Shown here piece after piece: positions 6,296 through 17,178 of a DNA stretch of 46,987 bases. Numbering within the stretch: position 1 is the stretch's first letter; each line of letters starts with the position of its first letter. The notes beneath the pieces were generated by a model that was not told the origin of the DNA, searched no databases, and saw only the letters and a list, made by a program, of their open reading frames with translations. Both the position numbers and the translations under genes were made by a program. Source of the DNA: CAVQGZ01 sp964356295 (GTDB lineage Bacteria > Actinomycetota > Actinomycetes > Jiangellales > Jiangellaceae); NCBI GenBank assembly GCA_964356295.1, contig CAYHHE010000009.1:1-46987 (forward strand). The letters are read 5' to 3'.

Positions 6296-8299
6296 GTGGC
6301 CAGGTTCACCCAGCTGTCCAGGCGTGTCCTGCTGGGCCGCAAGCTGCGCTCCGGCGAGGCGCCGAGACGGACGCTCCCGACCCCGGTGGTCATCCCGGTG
6401 TTCGGGTCGGACCAGGTGTCGTCGGTGGCCTATTCGCCGGATGAGATCCTGCTCACCCTGGCTGTGGCCGGTGTCGCCGCCTACTCGTACTCGCTCCCGG
6501 TCGCCTTGGCCGTGGCGGCCGTCCTGCTCGTCGTGTCGGCGTCCTACCGGCTCACCGTCCGGGAGTACCCGTCCGGCGGGGGCGACTACGAGGTGGCCTC
6601 GTCCAACCTCGGGCCCACCGCCGGCCTCGCCGTGGGCAGCGCCATGCTCGTGGACTACGTCCTGGTGCTCGCCGTCTCGTTGGCCTCCGCCTCTCAGTAC
6701 CTCGCGTCGGCGTGGCCTGCCCTGCGGGGACGAGAGAGCACCGCGGCACTGGTCGGCCTGGCGGTGCTGGTCCTGGTCAACCTGCGAGGCGTGCGACGCT
6801 GGCGCCTGCTGACCTCGGCACCTACCTACCTGTTCGTCCTGGCCATCGGGCTGGTGCTCGTCGTCGGCTGGGGCCAGACAGCCGGGGAAGACCCGCCGGT
6901 CGCCGAGAGCGCCTCGTTGGAGATCGTTCCGGACGCGGGCAGCGGTATGGCTGTCACCGGCCTCGCACTCGGGATCCTCGTGCTCCGCGCGTTCGCCGTC
7001 GGCTCGGTCAGCCTCACCGGCATCCAGACCGTCGTGTCCTCCTCGAGCTACTTCCGCCAGCCCCGAGGCCGCCGGACCGGCTCGGCCGTCGTCGTCATCG
7101 CGGCCGTCGGAGCCCTGCTGCTGGTAGGGGTGATCGGCCTGGCACGGGTTGCCGACGTGCGCTTCGTCGAGGACCCATCCACCCAGCTGCTCCAGGACGG
7201 GCTCAGCGTCGGCCCGGACTACGCCCAGGCTCCGGTGCTGGGGCAGCTCGCCCGCGCCGTCTTCGACACCGTTCCGTTCGCCTTCGTGGTCACCGAGATC
7301 GCCGCGGTCCTCATCCTGGTGATGGCCGCCCACGTGGCCTTCACCAGCTTCCCGGTTCTGGGGTCCCTGCTGGCCCGCGACAGCTACCTGCCCCGGGGGA
7401 TGTACACCCGCAGCGACCGGCTGGCGTTCACCAACGGCATCATCTCGCTCGGGGCGGTGGCCGGCGTGCTGCTGGTGGTCGTCGATGCCTCGGTGACCCA
7501 GCTGGTGCAGATGTACATCGTCGGGGTGTTCGTCTCGTTCACCCTCAGCCAGCTGGGGATGGTGCGTCACTGGGGACGGCAGCTGCGTCCCGAACGGCGC
7601 CCGGAGGTTCGGCGCGAGGTGGTGCGCAAGCGCCTGGTGACCCTCACCGGCCTGGTACTCAGTGCCACCGTGCTGGTCGTGGTGCTGGTCACCAAGCTCG
7701 CCCTGGGGGCGTGGGTGGCGGTAGCCCTCATGGCGATCTCGTTCGCGGCCATGAGCGCGGTGCACCGGCACTACGCGACCGTGGCCGCTGAGGTCGCCCT
7801 CGACGGCGCTGGCGGGCGTCCGGCGCTGCCGTCCCGGGTCCACGCCATCGTCCTCGTCGCGCATCTGAACCGGACGTCCCTGCGGGCAGTCACCTACGCG
7901 CGCGCCGCGAACCCCAACGTCCTGGAGGGCGTGACCGTCGACGTGGACGCCGTGTCCACCCGCCGACTGATGGACGACTGGGACGCCTACGACGTCCCCG
8001 TCCCGCTGCGGGTGCTCGACTCCCCGTACCGGGAGATCACCCGCCCGGTGCTGGAGTACGTGCGTGGGATCCAGCGGGCCAGCCCGCGAGACGTCGTGGC
8101 GGTGTACGTCCCGGAGTACGTGGTGCGCCGATGGTGGGAGCGCCTGCTGCACAACACCAGCACGACGACGCTGGTCCAGCGGCTGTCCATGATGCGGGGG
8201 GTGATGATCACTCGGGTGCCCTGGCAGACCGCGGACGAGGACCCCACCGCCTTCCGCAACGAGCCGATCGTGCGGCGGGCCGACCCGGGACGACGGTGA
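6296..8299 (+). CDS. APC-superfamily amino acid/cation permease
   Basis: The 667-aa membrane protein has an N-terminal cytoplasmic lead (TPVVIPVFGSDQVSSVAYSP), about twelve membrane helices to roughly residue 490, and a C-terminal cytoplasmic domain (SRVHAIVLVAHLNRTSLRAV, DVPVPLRVLDSPYREITRP, VAVYVPEYVVRRWWE) resembling a universal-stress or nucleotide-binding fold. The membrane core has APC features such as SGGGDYEVASSNLG in helix 2-3. Members of this group lie next to ceoBC in mycobacteria (Rv2690c). The pairing with TrkA regulators suggests potassium or another cation as substrate, but that is inference. Its stop overlaps the GTG of the next gene. Confidence 0.85.
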   Translation: MARFTQLSRRVLLGRKLRSGEAPRRTLPTPVVIPVFGSDQVSSVAYSPDEILLTLAVAGVAAYSYSLPVALAVAAVLLVVSASYRLTVREYPSGGGDYEVASSNLGPTAGLAVGSAMLVDYVLVLAVSLASASQYLASAWPALRGRESTAALVGLAVLVLVNLRGVRRWRLLTSAPTYLFVLAIGLVLVVGWGQTAGEDPPVAESASLEIVPDAGSGMAVTGLALGILVLRAFAVGSVSLTGIQTVVSSSSYFRQPRGRRTGSAVVVIAAVGALLLVGVIGLARVADVRFVEDPSTQLLQDGLSVGPDYAQAPVLGQLARAVFDTVPFAFVVTEIAAVLILVMAAHVAFTSFPVLGSLLARDSYLPRGMYTRSDRLAFTNGIISLGAVAGVLLVVVDASVTQLVQMYIVGVFVSFTLSQLGMVRHWGRQLRPERRPEVRREVVRKRLVTLTGLVLSATVLVVVLVTKLALGAWVAVALMAISFAAMSAVHRHYATVAAEVALDGAGGRPALPSRVHAIVLVAHLNRTSLRAVTYARAANPNVLEGVTVDVDAVSTRRLMDDWDAYDVPVPLRVLDSPYREITRPVLEYVRGIQRASPRDVVAVYVPEYVVRRWWERLLHNTSTTTLVQRLSMMRGVMITRVPWQTADEDPTAFRNEPIVRRADPGRR

Positions 8300-9506
8300 C
8301 GGGGTCGACACCGACCCTCGAGGTCGACGTCGGCCCAGTCGCGCACGGCGGTCACTGCGTGGCCCGATGGGAGGGCCGGGTGCTGTTCGTCCGACACTGC
8401 CTGCCCGGAGAGCGGGTGCGCGTCCGGCTCACCGAGGCCCGGCCCGCGGCACGGTTCTGGCGGGGCGACGCCGTCGAGGTGCTGCAGGCCTCGCCGGACC
8501 GCCGGGCCACACGCTGCCCCGCGGCAGGTCCCGGCGGCTGCGGAGGCTGCGACTGGCAGCACGCGTCCCTGGATGCCCAGCGCCGCCTGAAGGGCGAGGT
8601 CGTCGCCGAGCAGCTGCGCCGTCTCGGCGGGCTGGACCTGCCGCCGGACCGGCTCGTCGCCGAAGCGGTCCCGGGGGACGTCGATGGCCTGAGGTGGCGC
8701 ACCCGGATGCGCCTGGCCGTGGGCGACGACGGTCGGGCCGGCTTGCGGGCCCACCGCTCCCACCAGGTCGTGGTGCTGCGGGCTGCCCACTGGCCCACCC
8801 CACACTGGACCTTCCCGACCTGCTCGGTCGCAGCTGGCCCCCGGGCGCCGACGTCCTGGTCAGCGGTGGCTCCGACGCACCACCCACCGTGGCGATCGTG
8901 CAGGGACGCACGACCAGCAAGGTCAGCGGTCCTTCCACCCGTCGGGAGCGTGCCGCCGGCCGCACCTGGCGGGTGAGCGGTGCCGGGTTCTGGCAGGTAC
9001 ATCCGGGGGCTGCCGACGGGCTCGTCGCTGCCGTCTTGCAGGGGCTCGACCCGCGCCCTGGCCAGATGCTGCTCGACCTGTACAGCGGAGTGGGCCTGTT
9101 CGCCGGGAGCCTGGCCGGTGCGACGAGCCCCGGCGGCCGCGTCGTGGCCGTCGAGTGCGATGCGGACGCGGTGCGTGACGCCCGACGCAACCTGCACGAC
9201 CTTCCCCAGGTACGCCTCGTCCGGTCCCGTGTCGACCGCTTCCTGGCCGACAGCGACACCCCGCAGCGGGTCGACCTGGTCGTGGCGGACCCACCACGTT
9301 CAGGAGCAGGGGCGCAGGTCTGCCGGTGGGTGGCTGCCCGCTCGCCCCGTGCAGTCGCCTACGTGGCCTGCGACCCGGCGGCCCTGGCCCGTGACCTGCG
9401 CACCTTCGGGGGGCTGGGCTATCGGCTGCAGCGGCTGCGCGTGCTCGACCTGTTCCCCACCACGCACCACGTGGAGTGTGTCGCGACCCTGACCGCGGCG
9501 ACCTGA
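8296..9506 (+). pseudogene. TrmA/RumA-type m5U RNA methyltransferase, frameshifted
   Basis: The two halves of one SAM-dependent tRNA/rRNA uracil-C5 methyltransferase lie in different frames. The first (GTG 8296 to about 8783) has a TRAM domain (VDVGPVAHGGHCVARWEGRV), an iron-sulfur motif RCPAAGPGGCGGCDW and RWRTRMRLAVGDDG. The second (about 8784-9506) has GFWQVHPGA, motif I LLDLYSGVGLFAGSLAG, motif IV VVADPPRSGAG, the catalytic-cysteine segment YVACDPAALARDL and DLFPTTHHVECV. A one-base step back at about 8779-8784 joins them as VVLRGCPLAHPTLDLP, the expected sequence. No slippery heptamer is seen, so a single-base deletion or an error in the sequence is likelier than programmed frameshifting. 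Conservation on both sides shows that any lesion is recent. The mycobacterial counterpart at this site is Rv2689c. Confidence 0.85.
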
Positions 9507-9578
9507 CCCGATGCACCGACCGGCCTGGCTCGTGAGCGACCGGGGCGGCAGGATGGTTGCCGGGGACCCGTGCCGCGG

Positions 9579-9624
9579 GCTACAGTCCTATTTATCTTGA
9601 CGTCAAGATAAATAGGACTGTAGC
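9579..9624. promoter_or_regulatory. 46-bp perfect palindrome upstream of acnA, probable operator
   Basis: Every base from 9579 to 9601 pairs with its partner up to 9624, with the centre at 9601/9602. The core is TATCTTGACGTCAAGATA. It is strikingly AT-rich for this genome. TTGACG at 9597-9602 could serve as a -35 with TAGCGG at 9621-9626 as a poor -10 (18-bp spacing), so a bound dimeric repressor would block the promoter. The acnA ATG is 52 bp further on, with AAGGAG at 9659-9664. As RNA it could also form a 22-bp hairpin. I cannot name the regulator. Confidence 0.7.
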
Positions 9625-9675
9625 GGCCACTGGCCAGCCCGGCGTCACCCGAGCCGCGAAGGAGCAGGGAACACG

Positions 9676-12519
<2,844 letters not shown>

Positions 12520-12613
12520 TCACGTCAGGGACCCACATGGGTGCTGGACGAGGTGCATGCGCCTGGTCAGGCACCCCAAGGCCTCGGCAAGTGGCGCTCG
12601 AGCCGCGCTGAGC

Positions 12614-12997
12614 ATGGGCACCGGCAGGGACAGCCCTTGGACGCCGCCGGGCTGGCCGACCTCCCTCCCGCCGCCGGAGGCCGACGGGTGGGAGAAGGCA
12701 GCCCAGGACTGGTTGCTGGACCAGTGCCCGCCGGAGTACCGGCTGCACGAGGTGCTGCGGCGTCATCCCCTGGTGCTGGGGCGGTTCACCCGCTGGCACG
12801 TCGCCGGCGGCATCGACGGCCACGAACGCGCACTCGGTCTGGTCCGGGCCGACCTGGCGGGGCTCGTCGCCCCTGAGGTCGTCGAGGCGGCCGTCGTCAC
12901 GCTCGAGCGTGAGCTGCAGCGGCTGCGCTGCGTCCTCCCGCAGGTGACCGCCGTGGAGGACGCGCTACGCGGGCATCGACCCCGGCCCCGACTGTGA
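12614..12997 (+). CDS. Conserved actinobacterial protein of unknown function
   Basis: The product is 127 aa from ATG 12614; ATG 12557 is an alternative start that would add 19 residues. It reads PPGWPTSLPPPEADGWEKAA, then WLLDQCPPEYRLHEVLRRHP, then VLGRFTRWHVAGGIDGHERA, and ends in EDALRGHRPRPRL. Similar proteins of about 110-130 aa with a W-L-L-D-x-C-P-P-(D/E)-Y-R block occur widely in actinobacteria, from memory, and have no known role. It appears all-helical, soluble and without a cofactor motif. It sits between acnA and dxs with 101 bp before the dxs start and no obvious operon partner. Confidence 0.72.
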   Translation: MGTGRDSPWTPPGWPTSLPPPEADGWEKAAQDWLLDQCPPEYRLHEVLRRHPLVLGRFTRWHVAGGIDGHERALGLVRADLAGLVAPEVVEAAVVTLERELQRLRCVLPQVTAVEDALRGHRPRPRL

Positions 12998-13086
12998 CCG
13001 AGTCGAGGCCACTGGCACGCGCTCGACCTGGGGCCGCCCGGATCGATGACAGTCCCCGCGGACCGGCAGCAACGCCCGGCCGCACC

Positions 13087-13092
13087 TACACT
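13087..13092 (+). promoter_or_regulatory. Leaderless-type -10 box (TACACT) of dxs
   Basis: TACACT is followed by 6 nt and then GTG 13099. It fixes the dxs start at VPVLDRIASP rather than the longer open frame from 12994. Confidence 0.5.
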
Positions 13093-13098
13093 TGTCGG

Positions 13099-15024
13099 GT
13101 GCCTGTTCTCGACCGGATCGCGAGCCCCCGCGACCTCCGTCGACTCAGCGACACCGAGCTGGAGTCGCTGGCGGCGGAGATCCGTACGGCGCTGGTCGCG
13201 GCCGTCTCCCGCACCGGTGGACACCTCGGCCCCAACCTCGGCGTGGTCGAGCTGACGCTGGCTCTGCACCGGGTGTTCGACTCCCCGCGCGACCCCATCG
13301 TGTTCGACACCGGCCATCAGGCTTACGTGCACAAGATGCTCACCGGACGGCGCCGGCGGTTCGACAGCCTGCGCCAGCAGGGCGGGCTGTCCGGCTACCC
13401 GTCCCGCACCGAGAGCGAGCACGACTGGGTCGAGAACTCCCACGCCTCGACGGCGCTGTCCTACGCCGAGGGGATGGCCAAGGGGTTCCGGCTACGAGGC
13501 GATACCGACCGACACGTGGTCGCGGTGATCGGCGACGGGGCGTTGACGGGCGGGATGGCCTGGGAGGCGCTGAACAACATCGCCGGTCAGCCCGACCTCC
13601 CCCTGGTCATCGTCGTCAACGACAACGGCCGCTCGTACTCCCCGACCGTCGGGGGCCTGGCACGCTACCTGGACTCGCTGCGCACCAACCCGGGCTACGA
13701 GCGGGCGCTGGACGCCGCCAGGTTCGTCCTCACCCGCACCCCGGTGGTGGGACGGCCGATGTTCTCCGCCCTGCACGGGGTCAAGCAGGGCGTGAAGGAC
13801 GTGCTGGCGCCGCAGGGCATGTTCGAGGACCTCGGACTGAAGTACGTGGGCCCGATCGACGGGCACGACCGTCCCGCCGTCGAGCACGCGCTGCGCGCAG
13901 CGGCGCGCTACCCCGGTCCGGTCATCGTGCACTGCCTGACCGAGAAGGGCCGTGGCTACGACCGGGCCGAGCAGGACGAGGCCGACCTCATGCACGGTCC
14001 CGGCCCGTTCGACCCCGACACCGGGCTGCCCACCTCGCCGCCGACGACCACCTGGACCAGCGTGTTCTCCGACGAGATCGTCCGGCTCGGTGCCATCCGG
14101 TCCGACGTCGTGGCGATCACCGCGGCCATGCTCCAGCCGACCGGCCTGAAGGCCTTCGCCGAGCAGTACCCGCATCGCTGCTTCGACGTCGGTATTGCTG
14201 AGCAGCATGCGGTCACCTCGGCTGCGGGGCTGGCCATGGCCGGTCTGCATCCCGTCGTGGCGATCTATGCCACCTTCCTCAACCGCGCCTTCGACCAGGT
14301 GCTCATGGATGTCGCGCTGCACCGACTGCCGGTCACCTTCGTCCTGGACCGGGCGGGCGTGACCGGCGACGACGGCGCGTCCCACAACGGGATGTGGGAC
14401 CTGTCGCTGCTCCAGCTCGTGCCCGGGATCAGGCTCGCCGCACCCCGCGACGAGCGGCGGCTGCGTGACCTGCTCACCGAGTCGCTCGACGTCACCGACG
14501 GACCCACGGTCGTGCGCTTCCCCAAGGGCGCGGTGGGTCCGGACATCGAGGCGCTGCAGCGTCTCGGCGAGTCCGACGTGCTCGTGCGGGCCGGCGCCGA
14601 GGACGTGCTCGTGGTCGCCGTCGGTCCGATGGCGCAGATCGGGGTGGACGTGGCCGAGCGGCTCAGTGCGCACGGCATCGGCGTCACCGTCCTCGACCCG
14701 CGATGGGTGCTGCCGGTCGACGAGTCCGTCCTCGACCTGGCCCGACGCCACCGCTTCGTGCTGACCGTCGAGGACAACGGACGCGTCGGCGGGGTCGGTG
14801 CCAGGATCGCTCAGGAGATGCGCGACGCAGGCATCCGCACACCGCTGCGCGAGGTGGGAATCCCGCAGGAGTTCCTCGACCACGCCAAGCGCTCGACGAT
14901 CCTCACCGAGATCGGCCTGACTGCGCAGAACCTCGCACTGATCGCTGTCGAGGAGATCGCCGGGCTCGAGGCGCAGGTCACCGGCGACGTCCGTACCGCG
15001 CAGGCCGCACGCTCGGACGACTGA
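13099..15024 (+). CDS. dxs: 1-deoxy-D-xylulose-5-phosphate synthase
   Basis: The 641-aa enzyme condenses pyruvate and glyceraldehyde-3-phosphate using thiamine diphosphate, the first step of the MEP isoprenoid pathway. Visible blocks are LDRIASPRDLRRLSDTEL, SRTGGHLGPNLGVVELTLAL, DTGHQAYVHKMLTGRR, the TPP/Mg site GDGALTGGMAWEALNN followed by VVNDNGRSY, the second-domain catalytic region VGIAEQHAVTSAAGLA, and VTFVLDRAGVTGDDGASHNG with the substrate-binding DRAG motif. Length is normal. Start GTG 13099 is chosen from family alignment (LDRI start) and the TACACT box. The gene is single and ends before the hairpin at 15039-15074. Confidence 0.95.
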   Translation: MPVLDRIASPRDLRRLSDTELESLAAEIRTALVAAVSRTGGHLGPNLGVVELTLALHRVFDSPRDPIVFDTGHQAYVHKMLTGRRRRFDSLRQQGGLSGYPSRTESEHDWVENSHASTALSYAEGMAKGFRLRGDTDRHVVAVIGDGALTGGMAWEALNNIAGQPDLPLVIVVNDNGRSYSPTVGGLARYLDSLRTNPGYERALDAARFVLTRTPVVGRPMFSALHGVKQGVKDVLAPQGMFEDLGLKYVGPIDGHDRPAVEHALRAAARYPGPVIVHCLTEKGRGYDRAEQDEADLMHGPGPFDPDTGLPTSPPTTTWTSVFSDEIVRLGAIRSDVVAITAAMLQPTGLKAFAEQYPHRCFDVGIAEQHAVTSAAGLAMAGLHPVVAIYATFLNRAFDQVLMDVALHRLPVTFVLDRAGVTGDDGASHNGMWDLSLLQLVPGIRLAAPRDERRLRDLLTESLDVTDGPTVVRFPKGAVGPDIEALQRLGESDVLVRAGAEDVLVVAVGPMAQIGVDVAERLSAHGIGVTVLDPRWVLPVDESVLDLARRHRFVLTVEDNGRVGGVGARIAQEMRDAGIRTPLREVGIPQEFLDHAKRSTILTEIGLTAQNLALIAVEEIAGLEAQVTGDVRTAQAARSDD

Positions 15025-15038
15025 ACCCTCCTGACGGT

Positions 15039-15074
15039 CGGGGCCCGACCCTCCCGAGGGAGAGCCGGGCCCCG
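15039..15074. terminator. GC-rich nested hairpin between dxs and the fadB-like gene
   Basis: CGGGGCCCG at 15039-15047 pairs perfectly with CGGGCCCCG at 15066-15074. An inner stem CTCCC/GGGAG lies at 15051-15062. It begins 15 bp after the dxs stop and ends 17 bp before the converging gene's stop, so it is likely a two-way terminator without a T-run. Confidence 0.7.
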
Positions 15075-15090
15075 CGGCCCTGGTCGTCGA

Positions 15091-17178
15091 TCAGTTGCCC
15101 GCGCTGGCCACCCCTGGCGGGTGGAACCGCGTGCCGGTGACCTTCTTCGAGACCCCCTCGCGGTCGAGCATCGGCAGCACTCCGCCGTAGGGCGGCGGCA
15201 GACCGGCGCCGAACATCATCGACAGGTCGATGTCCATCGGTGACTTCACGACCCCCTCGTCGATCATCCGGCGCGCCTCGTCGGCCATCGCCTCCTTGAC
15301 CCGTTGCGCCACCTGGTCGGCGGTACTGGGCGAGTCACCCTGCGGCCACAGCGCCAGGACCTCGGGGTCGACCGAGGCGTTGCCCTGGGAGTCCCACTGG
15401 TAGATCTGGGTCTTGCCGGCCTCCACCAACGCGGCCAGACCGGGGGACTTGCCGAACCGGTCGGGGAAGCGCGCAGCCAGGCTGTCGCCGGTGTGCATCC
15501 CGACCGCCAGTCCCGTCATGGGCAGCAGGATGAACACACCCATCGGGAACCCGGCTTTCGTGACTCCCTGGTCGGCAAGCTCGAAGGGCGTCCCCTCGTC
15601 GACGGTCGCGATGGCCTCTCCAAGCGCGCGCAGCAGCAGCCGGTTGACGATGAAGCCCGTCTCGTCCTTGCTCCACACGCAGGTCTTCTTCAGCGCCTTG
15701 CCGACCGCGAACGCGGTGGACAGCGTCGGCTCGTCGGTCTTGTCCGTCGGGGCGATCTCCAGCAGTGGCATGACCGCGACGGGGGTGAAGAAGTGGAAGC
15801 CCACCACCCGCTCCGGGTACTGCAGATCCTTGGCCATCTCCGCCACCGACAGCGAGGAGGTGTTCGTGGCAAGCACGCAGTCGGGCTTGACGTGCTCCTC
15901 CAGCTCACCGAAGACCTGCTGCTTGACGTCCATCCTCTCGAACACCGCCTCGATCACGAAGTCGGCGTCTGCGAAGTCGGCCTTGTCGGTGCTCCCGGTG
16001 ACCAGTGCCTTGATGCGGTTGGCCTTGTCGGAGTCGATGCGGCCCTTGCTCAGCAGCTTGTCGACCTCGGAGGAGACATAGGCCAGGCCCTTGTCGATCC
16101 GGTCCTGGTCCAGGTCGGTGATGGTGACCGGGATGAGCATCTGCCGGGCGAACAGCAGCGCAAGCTGCGAGGCCATCAGGCCGGCACCGACGACGCCGAC
16201 CTTGGTGACCGGGCGGGCCAGCGACTTGTCCGGGGCCCCGGCCGGCCTCTTGGCACGGCGCTGGGCCAGCTCGAACGCGGCGTAGATGTTGGCCCGCGCG
16301 GTGTCGCTGACGATGAGGTCGGCCAGATGCTTGTCCTCCAGCGCGAACCCCTCGTCCTTGCTGTTCGTCCGGGCGGCCTCGATCATGTCCAGTGCAAGGT
16401 CCGCGTTCGGAGACACCCCGCGGCCCTTCGTCTCGTGGACGTGCCGTCCGCGGGCCACGGCGGCGGCCCATGTCTCCTCCGAGCGGTCGATCTCCGGTCG
16501 CTGCACGGTGATGTCACCCTGCAGCACCTTCGCCGCCCACAGCAGCGACTCGGCCAAGAAGTCGGCCCCGTCGAAGACCGCGTCCATCAATCCCATGTCG
16601 AGGGCCTGCTTGGCGCTGAGCATCTTGTTGTTGTTCAGCGGGTTCTCGACGACGACGGTGACCGCGTGGTCTGCGCCGACGAGGTTCGGCGTGAGCCAGT
16701 TGCCACCCCAGCCCGGGATGAGGCCGATGGCCACCTCCGGCAGAGCGAACCGGGCCGGGCTGGCCGCCGTGCGGTAGGTGCTGTTCAGGCCGATCTCCAG
16801 GCCACCGCCGAGGGCGATGCCGTTGAAGAAGGTGAACGACGGTACCGGGCCCTCGGACAACCGACGGAACACCCGATGGCCCAGCTGCGCGGTGGCGATC
16901 GCGTCGGCGTGGTCGCTGATGTGGGTGATGCCCTTCAGGTCAGCCCCGACGACGAAGCTGAACGGCTTGGACGTCACACCGACCGCGACGACACCGGGAA
17001 CGGCGAATGCTGCGGTGATGGCCTCGTCGAACTCCAGCAGCGTCTGCTCACCGAGGCTGTTGGGCTTCATGATGTCCAGCCCGTTGTGCAGGGTGATCAG
17101 CGCCATCCGGCCCGCGCCGAGCGGGAGCTCGACCTCGCGCACCTTCGAGTGGGTGACGACCTCCTGGTACTCGCTCAC
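15091..17178 (-). CDS. fadB: Trifunctional-type fatty-acid oxidation protein (enoyl-CoA hydratase/3-hydroxyacyl-CoA dehydrogenase)
   Basis: The product is 695 aa. The N-terminal crotonase domain (about 1-300) shows the oxyanion region KPFSFVVGADL and the two catalytic-glutamate blocks FFNGIALGGGLEIGL and FALPEVAIGLIPGWGG. The C-terminal part has an NAD-binding fold (KVGVVGAGLMASQLALLFAR), VIEAVFERMDVKQ, ATNTSSLSVAEMA, the catalytic His in GFHFFTPV, and FIVNRLLLRALGEA. It performs hydration and dehydrogenation in beta-oxidation. The usual GxGxMG is GAGLMA here, a change I associate with actinobacterial FadB. Start GTG 17178 overlaps the thiolase stop (GTGA), giving the classical fadA-fadB pair with its partner subunit. 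Confidence 0.93.
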   Translation of the reverse strand: MSEYQEVVTHSKVREVELPLGAGRMALITLHNGLDIMKPNSLGEQTLLEFDEAITAAFAVPGVVAVGVTSKPFSFVVGADLKGITHISDHADAIATAQLGHRVFRRLSEGPVPSFTFFNGIALGGGLEIGLNSTYRTAASPARFALPEVAIGLIPGWGGNWLTPNLVGADHAVTVVVENPLNNNKMLSAKQALDMGLMDAVFDGADFLAESLLWAAKVLQGDITVQRPEIDRSEETWAAAVARGRHVHETKGRGVSPNADLALDMIEAARTNSKDEGFALEDKHLADLIVSDTARANIYAAFELAQRRAKRPAGAPDKSLARPVTKVGVVGAGLMASQLALLFARQMLIPVTITDLDQDRIDKGLAYVSSEVDKLLSKGRIDSDKANRIKALVTGSTDKADFADADFVIEAVFERMDVKQQVFGELEEHVKPDCVLATNTSSLSVAEMAKDLQYPERVVGFHFFTPVAVMPLLEIAPTDKTDEPTLSTAFAVGKALKKTCVWSKDETGFIVNRLLLRALGEAIATVDEGTPFELADQGVTKAGFPMGVFILLPMTGLAVGMHTGDSLAARFPDRFGKSPGLAALVEAGKTQIYQWDSQGNASVDPEVLALWPQGDSPSTADQVAQRVKEAMADEARRMIDEGVVKSPMDIDLSMMFGAGLPPPYGGVLPMLDREGVSKKVTGTRFHPPGVASAGN

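Noticed and set aside
5555..8311. A 918-codon open frame on the minus strand running from the regulator gene through the APC permease gene
   Set aside because: The part beyond 6214 is the complement of a well-supported membrane protein and has no recognisable domain. Long antisense frames are common at this GC content.
8771..8790. Programmed -1 ribosomal frameshifting in the RNA methyltransferase gene
   Set aside because: No X-XXY-YYZ slippery heptamer and no obvious downstream stimulatory structure; a one-base indel or error explains it more simply.
9579..9624. The acnA palindrome as an ordinary terminator of the preceding methyltransferase gene
   Set aside because: The stem is AT-rich, has no U-tract, and lies 72 bp after the stop and 52 bp before the acnA start with a -35-like core, which fits an operator better, although a secondary terminator effect cannot be excluded.
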